DNA from: Burkholderiales bacterium
GTDB lineage: Bacteria; Pseudomonadota; Gammaproteobacteria; Burkholderiales; Burkholderiaceae_C
Assembly: GCA_026932235.1 (NCBI GenBank)
Contig: JAIXKR010000150.1
Coordinates: forward strand, 1 to 64,000
Direction of reading: 5' to 3'
DNA: 64,000 nt
The first letter of the stretch is position 1. Every line of letters starts with the position of its first letter. Positions 9,201-17,069 of this stretch are shown piece by piece. The notes under the pieces are model-generated. The model was not told the origin of the DNA and ran no database searches. It saw only the letters and a list, made by a program, of their open reading frames with translations. Position numbers and translations under genes: made by a program.

Positions 9201-10593
9201 CGGCAGGCCGCGTGGGCGCGGGCAGGTTCAGGCGCACGCAGGCCTGCAGCAGGAGGTCGGCCTTCCAGGGCAGGCCGACCCGATGCAGCCCGTCGGAGAC
9301 GCCCTGCAGCAGCGCGGCGGTCCAGCCCGCGGGCGGCTTGTTCAGCCAGGCGGCGAGGATCACGAGGTCGGCCAGCCGGTCGCAGTCGCCCTCGGCGGGA
9401 TCCCAGTGCGCGTGGGCGCGCAAGGCGCTGTCCTGCAGGCGCTCGTCGCCCAGGCGTACCGCCACCGCGTGCGCCCACAGGCCCCAAGGCTGCGTGGGCG
9501 GCGGCTTGCGGCTGCCGGACATGGCCACGCAGAACTTGCGCGCCTGCGTCCAGGCGGCGGCGTCAGGCTGGGCCATCAGCGCCAGCGGCACCCACTGCAG
9601 CAGGCTCATGGGCGCAAAGCCGCGGCGCTTGCCCAGGAGCGCGGTGAGCGCCTTCCAGGCCGGGGGGAAGGCCGCGGCCGAGGCGTCGAATCGACCCTGC
9701 TGCGCCAGCAGCAAGGTCTGCAGCAGCGGCAGGAAGACCTTGGCCTGCGGGTCGGCTTCCACCAGCGCGGTCATGCCCGCGCCGTCGCAGCGGTGCAGGT
9801 GCCGCTCGGCGATGCGCAGGCGCAAGGACGTACCCAGCCCCGCGGGCGCCTGCGCCAGATGCGTCTCGGCCCAGTCCAGCAGCGCCGGCACTTCGCCGAG
9901 CGCAGCGATCGAGTCCAGCGACTCCAGCAGCCGCCACAGCAGCGGCGCGTCGACGCGATCCAGCAGTTGCATCCGCTGCAGCTGCGCCAGCGCCTGCAAC
10001 AGCGGCTCGGTCGTCTCGGTATAGGCCAGCGTGCCGCGCTGCAGTTCGCTGTAGAGCGCAAGATCGGCGCCACTGGCGAGCACCATGCGCAGCAGGGCCT
10101 GCAACTCCTGCGGCCCCCGTTCGGCGAAGTAGCGTGGCAGCTGGTCGCGCGCGCCGTGCTCGCCGTTGGCCACCCACAGCCAGCTGCGCCACCAGCGCGG
10201 CAGTTCGGGGTCGCGCAACAGCTCGGCCAAGCGGCCCTCGGCCGCGGCGGACGGTGCCGACCAACCGCCGTCCTCGTGCGTCTGCGCACGGCCCTGGGTC
10301 GTTAGCTGCTGCAGCGCCACGCCGACCTCGACCACGTCGAAGAGCTCCCCCTGATCGCGGCGCCAGTCCAGGGCGCGCAGCAGCGCGGTCAGCGCCCTGC
10401 GCTCGCGCTGCCAACCGGCCAGCGCCAGGGCGTCGAAGACGCGCTCGACCTCGGCCGCCGAGAGTTGCACCGCCCCGTACGCCTGGGCGCGCTCCCGGCT
10501 CATGGCCCTCTGCGTGCGCTTCACCGCGTCCGACGCCCCCAGCGGCTGACCGTGCAGGTTGACGAAGGTGAAGGGAGAGGTGCGGCGGCTCAT
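6286..10593 (-). CDS. SNF2-family DEAD/DEAH helicase
   Basis: A 1435-residue ATP-dependent DNA translocase. The N-terminal about 900 residues have no motif I recognise. The SNF2 motor fills the C-terminus: motif I ADDMGLGKTVQT near residue 1003, motif II LDEAQALKN near 1097, motif III ALSGTPVENRLADLW, then the second RecA lobe with SQFTDFLALL, AGGFGLNLTAADYVV and motif VI AMGRAHRIGQQRPV near 1370. Proteins of this build act in DNA repair, transcription recycling or phage defence. It begins 37 bp after the trpE stop on the same strand, so it may be read from the trpE promoter. Confidence 0.93.
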   Translation of the reverse strand: MSRRTSPFTFVNLHGQPLGASDAVKRTQRAMSRERAQAYGAVQLSAAEVERVFDALALAGWQRERRALTALLRALDWRRDQGELFDVVEVGVALQQLTTQGRAQTHEDGGWSAPSAAAEGRLAELLRDPELPRWWRSWLWVANGEHGARDQLPRYFAERGPQELQALLRMVLASGADLALYSELQRGTLAYTETTEPLLQALAQLQRMQLLDRVDAPLLWRLLESLDSIAALGEVPALLDWAETHLAQAPAGLGTSLRLRIAERHLHRCDGAGMTALVEADPQAKVFLPLLQTLLLAQQGRFDASAAAFPPAWKALTALLGKRRGFAPMSLLQWVPLALMAQPDAAAWTQARKFCVAMSGSRKPPPTQPWGLWAHAVAVRLGDERLQDSALRAHAHWDPAEGDCDRLADLVILAAWLNKPPAGWTAALLQGVSDGLHRVGLPWKADLLLQACVRLNLPAPTRPADAAPPWPVSFFAPRQDAWREALSAIVAIGSAESADAAEAAPLLHWTLHLDAEGRVRDLQAFELAASARGKVKMLTPLQLKKRARLHTLDAAVARSLRSSPYRSNDVGFDLVQAAQALLGHPGLSLGDQPGRVLELVESLPVLEVRRERRADAEHFVFHLHDALLAQTEPDLGRHVFDHAQLEAEIERRNSLRIVRDSAERARLIRITPAQRRVAELVSQRWTVPVQASAELDAALRVLAGHFTLHSDASAGEPVAAEARLLAQMRPRGEALELVLAVRPFGDFGPVLSPGQGRVRLLALHRGLNLATERDLDAERGHLATVLARLPFLAEASDEPPTDGRWLLEDPEQALAAVHELGALAAQGNALRALEWPQGQPVRVLAPPAQAFATQLASGRGWLELQGELQLDEGRVLSLQKLLALLREAGGSRYVALGEGQYLRLADQLRQRLAELEALAEVREGQVKLGLTASVWLADAAAELGVKGDAAWRRRAAELERAATLEPAAPPTLQATLRPYQHEGYVWMCRLAQAGFGAILADDMGLGKTVQTLALLLARAAQGPALVLAPTSVCDNWADETARFAPGLRAAVYGRGEVERAGQLQAAAAGDVIVVSYALLLRDAEAFAARHWATLVLDEAQALKNAATQRVQAVATLQADFRLALSGTPVENRLADLWSIMNLLNPGLLGSAARFGERFAGPIERQRNEAARARLRRLVSPFLLRRTKAQVLTDLPPRTEIVQRIEPDAEERAFLEALRRDALLRIAALDNTDPNRRRFNVLAELTRLRRAACDPRLAAPELGRIGAKLRAFEQLATELVESRHQALVFSQFTDFLALLAERLDACGLRYRMLDGSTPAPARAQRVAEFQRGEADLFLISLKAGGFGLNLTAADYVVIADPWWNPAAEDQAMGRAHRIGQQRPVTVYRLVTAGSIEERIVALHHDKRELADGLLADQDGSAPLAADELIDLLRDDA

Positions 10594-10609
10594 GGCGCTG
10601 ATTGTCGCG

Positions 10610-10627
10610 ATCGCCGGCGCCGGCGAT
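10610..10627. repeat. 18-bp perfect palindrome between trpE and the helicase
   Basis: ATCGCCGGCGCCGGCGAT is fully self-complementary and fills the 37-bp gap after the trpE stop. On the minus strand it could fold as a hairpin at the end of the trpE message, but there is no U-run, so a Rho-independent terminator is unlikely. It may act as an mRNA-stabilising hairpin or be chance in a GC-rich gap. Confidence 0.35.
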
Positions 10628-10630
10628 GGC

Positions 10631-12106
10631 TCAGAACCCCTCCTCCACCAGCTCCGCGGCGCGGATGAGGGCGCGCGCCTTGGCTTCGGTTTCGCGCCAT
10701 TCCATCTCGGGCACCGAGTCGGCGACGACGCCGGCGGCGGCCTGCACGTACAGCGTCTGGTCCTTGACGATGCCGGTGCGGATGGCGATCGCCAGGTCCA
10801 TGTCGCCGGCGTAGCTCAAGTAGCCGCAGGCGCCGCCGTAGATGCCGCGCTTGACGGGCTCGAGCTCGTCGATGATCTCCATGGCGCGGATCTTGGGCGC
10901 GCCCGAGAGCGTGCCGGCCGGGAAGGTGGCGCGCAGCACGTCCAGGTTGCTCAGGCCCTCCTGCAGCAGGCCCTCGACGTTGCTGACGATGTGCATGACG
11001 TGCGAGTAGCGCTCGATGGCGAAGGCCTCGGTGACCTTGACGCTGCCGGTGCGCGCCAGGCGGCCGATGTCGTTGCGCGCGAGGTCGATGAGCATGAGGT
11101 GCTCGGCGCGCTCCTTGGGGTCGGCGCGCAGCTCCTCCTCCAGCGCCTTGTCGCGTTCGGGCGTCGCGCCGCGCGGGCGCGTTCCCGCCAGCGGGCGGAT
11201 GGTGACCTTGTCGCCCTCGGGCGTGTGCTCGTGGCGCACCAGGATCTCGGGGCTGGCGCCGACGATCTGGAACCCGCCCAGGTCGTAGAAGTACATGTAG
11301 GGCGAGGGGTTGAGCGAGCGCAGCGCGCGGTAGAGCGTGAGCGGGCTCTCGGTGTAGCGCTTCTTCAGGCGCTGGCCGATCTGCACCTGCATCATGTCGC
11401 CCGCGGCGATGTAGTCCTTGGCGCGCTCGACCGCACGCAGGAAGTCGGCCTTCTCGAATTCGCGCTCGACCGCGTACGACGGGCCGCGCTTGACCACCGG
11501 CGCGCTCACCGAGAAGCGCAGCTTGTCGACGAGCTCGGCCAGGCGCCGCTTGCCCTTGAACCAGGCTTCGGGCTGCGTCGGGTCGGCCCAGACGATCAGG
11601 TAGAGGCGGCCCGATAGGTTGTCGATCACGGCCAGCTCTTCGGTCTGCAGCAGGAGGACGTCGGGAACGTCGATGCCCCCCTCCTTGCGCGTACGCGCCA
11701 GGCGCGGCTCGATGTAGCGCACGGCGTCGTAGCCGAAGTAGCCCGCGAGCCCGCCGCAGAAGCGCGGCAGGCCCGGCCGCAGCGCGGGCCTGAAGCGTCC
11801 CTGGTAGGCAGCGATGAAGTCCAGCGGGTTGCCCGCGTGCGTCTCGACGACGCGGCCATCGCTGACGATCTCGGTCGAGAAGCCGCTGGCACGCAGCCAG
11901 GTGCGGGCGGGCAGGCCGATGAAGCTGTAGCGGCCGAAGCGCTCGCCGCCAACCACCGATTCGAGCAGGAAGCTGCCGGCGCGGCCACCCGCGAGCTTGA
12001 GGTAGAGCGACAGCGGCGTCTCGAGGTCGGCGAAGGCCTCGGCGATGAGCGGGATGCGGTTGTGGCCCTGCGCGGCAAGGCTCTTGAATTCGAGTTCGGT
12101 GATCAT
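10631..12106 (-). CDS. trpE: Anthranilate synthase component I TrpE
   Basis: Makes anthranilate from chorismate, using ammonia from TrpG, the first committed step to tryptophan. The 491-residue protein has the chorismate-enzyme core: IRPLAGTRPRGATPERD, RDEL-type segment DLARNDIGRLARTG, and GAPKIRAMEIIDELEP. The N-terminus carries the feedback site, with SFLLES as the Trp-binding LLES motif. ATG at 12106 (MITELEFKSLAAQ) is chosen; the frame is open further upstream but that part overlaps the RNA leader. Expression is probably controlled by the trpL leader just upstream, and trpG is 8 kb away. Confidence 0.97.
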   Translation of the reverse strand: MITELEFKSLAAQGHNRIPLIAEAFADLETPLSLYLKLAGGRAGSFLLESVVGGERFGRYSFIGLPARTWLRASGFSTEIVSDGRVVETHAGNPLDFIAAYQGRFRPALRPGLPRFCGGLAGYFGYDAVRYIEPRLARTRKEGGIDVPDVLLLQTEELAVIDNLSGRLYLIVWADPTQPEAWFKGKRRLAELVDKLRFSVSAPVVKRGPSYAVEREFEKADFLRAVERAKDYIAAGDMMQVQIGQRLKKRYTESPLTLYRALRSLNPSPYMYFYDLGGFQIVGASPEILVRHEHTPEGDKVTIRPLAGTRPRGATPERDKALEEELRADPKERAEHLMLIDLARNDIGRLARTGSVKVTEAFAIERYSHVMHIVSNVEGLLQEGLSNLDVLRATFPAGTLSGAPKIRAMEIIDELEPVKRGIYGGACGYLSYAGDMDLAIAIRTGIVKDQTLYVQAAAGVVADSVPEMEWRETEAKARALIRAAELVEEGF

Positions 12107-12167
12107 GGCGGCCCTTGGGGTCGTCGCGCGCGCGGCCGGTGCCGGGCGCGTCATGCTTGCGGAGCAC

Positions 12168-12238
12168 GGGCACGGCGTGCCCGGCGGGAGGCGTCGGACC
12201 CCGCTCGCGGGGTCAGGCAATGCGGGGCCAGCGACGCC
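12168..12238 (-). promoter_or_regulatory. trp attenuator: competing hairpins after the leader peptide
   Basis: On the minus strand the Trp-codon region contains GGCGTCG (12238-12232), perfectly complementary to CGACGCC at 12196-12190. Between them sits a perfect GACCCCGC/GCGGGGTC hairpin (12214-12197) that overlaps the leader stop codon. A further GGGCAC/GTGCCC hairpin follows at 12182-12168. A ribosome stalled on the Trp codons would cover the GGCGTCG arm and change the folding. No clear U-run follows either hairpin, so whether termination is intrinsic or the effect is on trpE translation is unsettled. Confidence 0.65.
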
Positions 12239-12314
12239 AAGGCCAGGCTCCCCGGTCACGGGAACCTGCGCACGCAGTCGCTACGAGGACCTCGAGGGCG
12301 TCGGCCGCAAACAT
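12213..12314 (-). CDS. trpL: trp operon leader peptide
   Basis: A 33-residue open frame, ATG at 12314 to TGA at 12215-12213, ending in GAWPWRRWPRIA. Three Trp codons within six positions near the end is far above chance for a residue that is about 1% of proteins, and the stop codon falls inside the hairpin region ahead of trpE. This is the classic transcription-attenuation arrangement. A TAGACT hexamer on the minus strand at 12328-12323 could be the -10 of a promoter close to the start codon. The trpE start is 106 bp further on. Confidence 0.8.
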   Translation of the reverse strand: MFAADALEVLVATACAGSRDRGAWPWRRWPRIA

Positions 12315-12368
12315 GGAGCGGCAGTCTAGCAGCAGGCCAGGCGGCGCGCCGCATCCGCGCCGACCCGG

Positions 12369-13079
12369 TCAGTCCAGCAAGTCCTCCAGCGCGTCGATGC
12401 GCGCGATCACCGCATCGCAGTCGACGGCGCTCACCGGCTCGCCGTGGTTGTAGCCGTAACTCAGCAGCACCACCGGGCAGCCGGCGGCGCGGGCGGCGGC
12501 CGCGTCGTTGCTCGAATCGCCGATCATGAGCGTCGCCGCGGGCGCCGTGCCCAGTGCCTTGCAGGTCTGGATGAGCGGCAGCGGGTCGGGCTTCTTGCGT
12601 GCGAAGGCGTCGCCGCCGAAGACCTGCTCGAAGAAGCCCGACAGCCCCTTGGCCGCCAGCAGCGGCTGCGCGAACGCGGTCGGCTTGTTCGTCAGGCAGG
12701 CCAGGCGCAGGCCGCGCGCGCGCAGCCGCTGCAGGCCCTCGACCACACCCGGGTAGACCGTCGCGTGCGCGCCGTTGACCTGCAGGTAGTGCTGCTGGTA
12801 GCGCTGCCAGGCGCGTTCGTAGAGCGACGCGGGCGCGCCCACTTCGGCCAGGGTGCGCGCGATCAGGTGCTCCGAGCCCTTGCCGACGGTGCGCGCGATG
12901 AAGTCGCGCCCGACCGCAGCGCAGCCGAGGTCGGCTGCCATGCGCGCCAGCGCCGCCTCGAAGTCGCCGAGCGTGTCGACCAAGGTGCCATCGAGGTCGA
13001 CGATGGCGGCCTGCAGCGGCGGCAGGCGCCGATGACCCGGTGCCGCCGATGGCGCCGCCGTCGTCGATGCCTCAGGCAC
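12369..13079 (-). CDS. gph: Phosphoglycolate phosphatase Gph (HAD family)
   Basis: A 236-residue HAD-superfamily phosphatase that removes phosphate from 2-phosphoglycolate. Motif I is AAIVDLDGTLVDT with the nucleophile Asp and the general acid two residues later; motif II is CLTNKP, the motif III Lys lies in RKKPDP, and motif IV is LMIGDSSNDAAAA. No ATG precedes motif I at a suitable distance; the GTG at 13079, overlapping the upstream gst stop by 8 bp, is the best start. Neighbourhood with rpe and trpE is standard for beta-proteobacteria, although gst and others now separate it from rpe. Confidence 0.92.
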   Translation of the reverse strand: MPEASTTAAPSAAPGHRRLPPLQAAIVDLDGTLVDTLGDFEAALARMAADLGCAAVGRDFIARTVGKGSEHLIARTLAEVGAPASLYERAWQRYQQHYLQVNGAHATVYPGVVEGLQRLRARGLRLACLTNKPTAFAQPLLAAKGLSGFFEQVFGGDAFARKKPDPLPLIQTCKALGTAPAATLMIGDSSNDAAAARAAGCPVVLLSYGYNHGEPVSAVDCDAVIARIDALEDLLD

Positions 13080-13782
13080 CGTGCCGCGGGGGGATGGCGA
13101 GGCCGCGCTGCACCGCCGGCCGCTCGAGAAAGGCCGCGCGCACGCGCTGCAGCTCGCCAAAATCGCTCCAGCCGACGAGGTCGGCGGCCTCGTAGAAGGT
13201 GACGAGGTTGTTCACCCAGGGCCAGGTCGCGATGTCGGCCACCGTGTAGTCGTCACCCATGATCCAGGCGCGGCCCTTCATGCGGCCTTCGAGCACGGCG
13301 AGCAGCCGCCTGGCCTCGTTGACGTAGCGGTCGCGCGGACGCTTGTCTTCATAGTCCTTGCCGGCGAACTTGTGGAAGAAGCCGACCTGGCCGAACATCG
13401 GCCCCACAGCGCCCATCTGGAACATCAGCCACTGCACGGTCTGCCAGCGCAGCGCCGCCTCGGCGGGCATGAAGCGCCCGCTCTTCTCCGCCAGGTAGAG
13501 CAGGATCGCGCCCGACTCCCACAGCGGCAGCGGCTGTCCGCCGGGGCCGTCGGGATCGATCAGGGCCGGGATCTTGTTGTTCGGGTTCAGCGAGAGGAAC
13601 TCGGGCGTGAGCTGGTCCTGCGCATCGAAGCTCACCGTGTGCGCCTCGTAGGGCAGGCCGGTCTCCTCCAGCATGATCGAGACCTTGACGCCGTTGGGCG
13701 TGGGCAGCGAGTAGAGCTGGATGCGGTCGGGGTGGCGCGCCGGCCAGCGGCGGGTGATGGGGAAGGCGTCGAGCGGGTTCAT
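13072..13782 (-). CDS. Glutathione S-transferase, YfcG/YghU-like
   Basis: A 236-residue cytosolic glutathione transferase of the Ure2p-like group that includes disulfide-bond oxidoreductases YfcG and YghU. The thioredoxin-fold N-terminal half shows QLYSLPTPNGVKVSIMLEE and the glutathione-binding LNPNNKIPALID ... WESGAILLYLAEK segment with the conserved Glu-Ser pair. The all-helical C-terminal half has the MGDDYTVADIATWPW motif. Length is normal. Its stop overlaps the gph start, so the two are probably cotranscribed. Confidence 0.9.
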   Translation of the reverse strand: MNPLDAFPITRRWPARHPDRIQLYSLPTPNGVKVSIMLEETGLPYEAHTVSFDAQDQLTPEFLSLNPNNKIPALIDPDGPGGQPLPLWESGAILLYLAEKSGRFMPAEAALRWQTVQWLMFQMGAVGPMFGQVGFFHKFAGKDYEDKRPRDRYVNEARRLLAVLEGRMKGRAWIMGDDYTVADIATWPWVNNLVTFYEAADLVGWSDFGELQRVRAAFLERPAVQRGLAIPPRHGA

Positions 13783-14227
13783 TGGTGGATATTGGCCCCT
13801 ATCGGACCATGAGGTTCAAGTCGAAGCCAACACCCCCGTTCAAACCGTGCATGCGGATTCCCCGCACACGGCTCACCGGTGATCTGTCGGCACGCAGCAT
13901 GACGCGGACTCCCGTTGCCAGGGGTGGTGTTTGCCGGGATGGCGGATCGTTCCGCGCAGGCGGTGCAGCCCAAGGTGCTCGAAGTACTCGCGGTCCCAGC
14001 GTCGGGATTCCCAGAGGCCGCCTGGCCCCGTCTGCCTGGGGTATGTGGGCACGTCGCGTGCAGGACGTCACCCGTTGGACTTGCGCAGCATGCAACAGCC
14101 CCACCCAACCCCTGCGGGTTCAGTCGAGCCTTTGCTTCGTGACGCACCATGGCGCCGATTGTCCCGCAGCGAGCCTGCCCGCGTCCGCGAGCATGGAAAC
14201 TCACCCTGCGTGCGGCGACCGGCTCAC
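13783..14227 (-). mobile_element. Group II intron 3'-end remnant with domain V-like hairpin
   Basis: On the minus strand, 13874-13841 reads GAGCCGTGTGCGG, a short GGAA-type loop, then TCCGCATGCACGGTTT. This forms a 34-nt hairpin with the AGC-containing 5' strand, a two-base bulge and the length of group II intron domain V. Upstream on the same strand (about 14020-13900) one frame gives maturase-tail-like fragments such as FEHLGLHRLRGTIRHPGK, interrupted by stops. No complete reverse transcriptase or 5' intron domains are present, so this is only the 3' end of a degraded intron. The rest of this 445-bp gap shows nothing else. Confidence 0.55.
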
Positions 14228-15328
14228 TCACCCGATGCTCTGCACCTGCCGCGACTGCTGATACGCCTGCCCGAAGCGGTTGGCGAGGAAGGCGGGCAGG
14301 GGCACCTGCTCCTGGCGGATGAAGCCACGCGGCGGCAGCGCTCCTTCGCGGAAGAGGTCGACGGCGGCGCAGATGCCCGCGGCGGTGGTGATCTGGATCG
14401 CCGACTGCGGCGGCACGCCGTCGCCGCCGCGCTCGGCGAAGATCTTGCGCGCGAACACCTCCTGCAGGAGCACGCCGTCGCGCAACCCGCTGACGGTGAC
14501 GAAGACCAGCACCACGTCCTGCATCGTCGCCGGCACGGCGCGGCGCAGGATGTCGGTGAGCGTGCGCGTGTCGTGCTTGAGCTGCAGCTCTTCCAGCAGC
14601 ACCTTCATCAGCGCATGGTGGCCGGGATAGCGCACACTCTTGTAGTCCAGCGTCTGCACGCGCCCGGCGAGCGTGTCGCACAGCGTTCCCAGGCCGCCGG
14701 AGGTGTTGAAGGCCTCGTACTCGACGCCGTCCAGCGAGAAGTGCTCGAGGCCCTCGAGTGGCAGCGCGTCGATGCGCCGGCCTTCATGGATGGCCTCGCA
14801 GGGGTGGCAGTACTCGTTGATGAGGCCGTCGACCGACCAGGTGAGGTTGTACTTCAGCGCATTCGTCGGGAAGGCCGGCAGCGCGCCGACGCGCATCTTC
14901 ACTTCCTGCAGTTCCTGGAAGCCCTGCGCCAGGTGGTGCGCGACGATGCCGATGAAGCCCGGCGCCAAGCCGCACTGCGGCATGAAGGCGGTGGGCGCAT
15001 CGGCGGCGAGGCGGCGGATGGCCTGCGTCGCGGCGACGTCCTCGGTGAGGTCGAAGTAGTGGCAGCCGGCTTCGCGCGCGGCCCTGGACGCGGTGATCGC
15101 CATCGTGTAGGGCAGCGCGTTGACGACGACCTGCTGCCCGTGCAGGGCCCGCAGCAGCACCGCCGGATCGCCGGTTTCGGCGACACGGGTCCGCAGCGGC
15201 AACGCCTTCAGCCGCGCCAGCGCCGCGGCATCGCGGTCGAGCACGGTCAATTCGTAGTCGCTGCTGCCGGCCAGCAGCCGGGCGATGCTCTGGCCGATGT
15301 GGCCGGCGCCGAGCAGGGTGATACGCAT
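14228..15328 (-). CDS. Saccharopine dehydrogenase-like oxidoreductase
   Basis: A 366-residue NAD(P)-dependent oxidoreductase of the saccharopine dehydrogenase/homospermidine-synthase-like group. The Rossmann fold opens with MRITLLGAGHIGQSIARLL (GxGxxG) and later VVNALPYTMAITASRAA. A middle/C-terminal domain follows, with the conserved GLAPGFIGIVAHHL and SCGG-like NTSGGLGTL segments. The start is the ATG at 15328; the open frame extends upstream but without family-like sequence. In this family the substrate can be a lysine-pathway intermediate; which one is used here cannot be told. Confidence 0.88.
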   Translation of the reverse strand: MRITLLGAGHIGQSIARLLAGSSDYELTVLDRDAAALARLKALPLRTRVAETGDPAVLLRALHGQQVVVNALPYTMAITASRAAREAGCHYFDLTEDVAATQAIRRLAADAPTAFMPQCGLAPGFIGIVAHHLAQGFQELQEVKMRVGALPAFPTNALKYNLTWSVDGLINEYCHPCEAIHEGRRIDALPLEGLEHFSLDGVEYEAFNTSGGLGTLCDTLAGRVQTLDYKSVRYPGHHALMKVLLEELQLKHDTRTLTDILRRAVPATMQDVVLVFVTVSGLRDGVLLQEVFARKIFAERGGDGVPPQSAIQITTAAGICAAVDLFREGALPPRGFIRQEQVPLPAFLANRFGQAYQQSRQVQSIG

Positions 15329-15371
15329 GCAGGCCTCCGTCGTCGTTTCACGAGCGCGCGCTGCCGATTCG

Positions 15372-15953
15372 TCAGCGCTCGGGCCACAAGCCTTCGATCG
15401 CCTGCGCGATCTCGGCGGCTTGCCAGACCTCGATCCCCTGCGCCGCGGCATAGGGCCGCGCGGCGTCGCTGAGCGCACCCAGGCCGATCAATCGCGCCCC
15501 GGCGACGTCGGCGCGCTCGCGCGCGGCCTGCAGGGCGCGCAGCGATTCCAGCCCGGTCTGGGCCGACTTCCAGCGTCGTGCGCTCACCAGCATGCGCCTG
15601 CCGGCGCGCTCGAGGACGAAGTCGTGCGACGCCTCGCCGGCGCGCGTCACCGCCCAGCCTTCGCGCACGAAGGCGCGCTCGAGCAGCGCCGAGAACGCCG
15701 GCCAGGGCATGCGCGCCACCGCCGCGCGCGCGGCCTCCACGCGCGCGGCGCTGGGCAGCCGCGCCTGCCGCCACGCCGCCACCGCCGCGATGACGAGAAA
15801 TGGCAGGCCGCTGAAGGCACCGACGAGCTTGTACGCCGCCGGCAGCAGTGCCGCGGCGACGAGCCCGAGGGTCGAGGCGATCGCCAGGCTGAGCCACCAT
15901 GGCTTGCGCAACAGGATCGCGAACAGCGAGTTCTTCGCCATCCTCAGCTTCAC
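15372..15953 (-). CDS. Membrane-anchored Mrr-like restriction endonuclease domain protein
   Basis: A 193-residue protein with two N-terminal membrane segments (about residues 18-40 and 47-63) and a C-terminal domain resembling the Mrr_cat/restriction-endonuclease fold: FVREGWAVTRAGEASHDFVLER, then MLVSARRWKSAQ, and ARLIGLGALSDAAR. The catalytic acidic residue normally seen as D in a GxxD/ExK pattern appears as HDFVLER with a QxK-like SARRWK, so nuclease activity is uncertain. Proteins of this arrangement occur in beta-proteobacteria with unknown role. It lies between the oxidoreductase and rpe on the same strand. Confidence 0.7.
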   Translation of the reverse strand: MKLRMAKNSLFAILLRKPWWLSLAIASTLGLVAAALLPAAYKLVGAFSGLPFLVIAAVAAWRQARLPSAARVEAARAAVARMPWPAFSALLERAFVREGWAVTRAGEASHDFVLERAGRRMLVSARRWKSAQTGLESLRALQAARERADVAGARLIGLGALSDAARPYAAAQGIEVWQAAEIAQAIEGLWPER

Positions 15954-15986
15954 CGGGGCCTCCTCGGCAGCTCGGCGAGCGCCGCT

Positions 15987-16649
15987 TCAGCGCGCCAGTT
16001 CGCGCCGCATGGCGTCGATGACGGCCCGGTAGTCGGGCTGGCCGAAGATCGCGCTGCCCGCGACGAAGGTGTCGGCCCCGGCCGCGGCGACGCGGCGGAT
16101 GTTGTCGACCTTGATGCCGCCGTCGACCTCGAGCCGGATGTCGCGCCCGCTGTCGTCGATGATGCGGCGCACGCGTTCGATCTTGCGCAGGGCCGAGTCG
16201 ATGAACGACTGCCCGCCGAAGCCCGGGTTCACGCTCATCACGAGCACGAGGTCGACCTTGTCGATCACCCACTCGAGCACGTCGAGCGGCGCGGCCGGGT
16301 TGAACACCAGCCCGGCCTGCTTGCCCTCGGCCTTGATGAGCTGCAGTGTGCGGTCGACGTGCGTGCTGGCGTCGGGGTGGAAACTCACCAGGTCGGCCCC
16401 GGCACGGCAAAAGGCCTGCGCCAGCGCATCCACCGGCTGCACCATCAGGTGCACGTCGATCGGCGCTGCGGTGTGCCTGCGCAGCGCCTCGCAGACCATC
16501 GGCCCGAAGCTGAGGTTGGGCACGTAGTGGTTGTCCATCACGTCGAAGTGGATCCAGTCGGCGCCGGCGGCGACGACGGCGCGCACCTCGTCACCCAGGC
16601 GCGCGAAGTCGGCGGAGAGGATCGAGGGGGCGAGGCGGTAGGTGGGCAT
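15987..16649 (-). CDS. rpe: Ribulose-phosphate 3-epimerase Rpe
   Basis: Interconverts ribulose-5-phosphate and xylulose-5-phosphate in the pentose phosphate and Calvin pathways. The 220-residue TIM barrel has all signatures: [15 protein letters not shown], the metal-binding [34 protein letters not shown] and EVDGGIK with VAGSAIF. Start ATG at 16649. It is divergent from apaG with 38 bp between the starts. It normally heads the rpe-gph-trp cluster in this group; here several genes intervene before gph. Confidence 0.97.
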   Translation of the reverse strand: MPTYRLAPSILSADFARLGDEVRAVVAAGADWIHFDVMDNHYVPNLSFGPMVCEALRRHTAAPIDVHLMVQPVDALAQAFCRAGADLVSFHPDASTHVDRTLQLIKAEGKQAGLVFNPAAPLDVLEWVIDKVDLVLVMSVNPGFGGQSFIDSALRKIERVRRIIDDSGRDIRLEVDGGIKVDNIRRVAAAGADTFVAGSAIFGQPDYRAVIDAMRRELAR

Positions 16650-16687
16650 GCGCGACAGGATTCGGGAGCGGCCCCGATAATCGCACG

Positions 16688-17062
16688 ATGAGCCGACCCG
16701 AGTTCACCTGCGAGGTGCGCGTGCAGTACCTGCCGGAGCAGTCGCAGCCGCCCGACGGGCCCTTCGCCTTCGCCTACACGGTGACGATCCGCAACAGCGG
16801 CAGCATCGGCGCGCAGCTGGTGGCGCGGCAGTGGCTGGTCACCGACGCCGACGGCCGCGTCGAGGAGGTGCGCGGGCTCGCGGTGGTGGGCCACCAGCCG
16901 CTGATCAAGCCCGGCGAGAGCTTCGAATACACGAGCTGGACCCGCATCCCCACGCCGCACGGCAGCATGCGCGGCACCTACTTCTGCATGACGGAGGACG
17001 CGCGCAGCTTCGAGGCCCCGGTGCCCGAGTTCCAGCTCGTCTTCCCCGGTCTGCTGCACTGA
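16688..17062 (+). CDS. apaG: ApaG domain protein
   Basis: A 124-residue ApaG/FN3-like beta-sandwich protein, historically tied to Co2+/Mg2+ efflux and low Mg2+ sensitivity; biochemical role unclear. Motifs match the family: [46 protein letters not shown] and the glycine-rich [14 protein letters not shown]. Full length. It is 7 bp ahead of the recombinase-like gene and divergent from rpe. Confidence 0.95.
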   Translation: MSRPEFTCEVRVQYLPEQSQPPDGPFAFAYTVTIRNSGSIGAQLVARQWLVTDADGRVEEVRGLAVVGHQPLIKPGESFEYTSWTRIPTPHGSMRGTYFCMTEDARSFEAPVPEFQLVFPGLLH

Positions 17063-17069
17063 CCTTCCG

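Noticed and set aside
6745-10305. A 1186-codon open frame on the plus strand opposite the SNF2 helicase, and similar long antisense frames opposite trpG/trpD, tssM, clpV and others
   Set aside because: High GC gives long open antisense frames; translations are low-complexity Gln/Ala/Arg/His strings with no motifs, while the opposite strand shows clear families.
10610-10627. Palindrome after trpE as an intrinsic terminator
   Set aside because: It has no U-run on the minus strand, so it was listed only as a palindrome.
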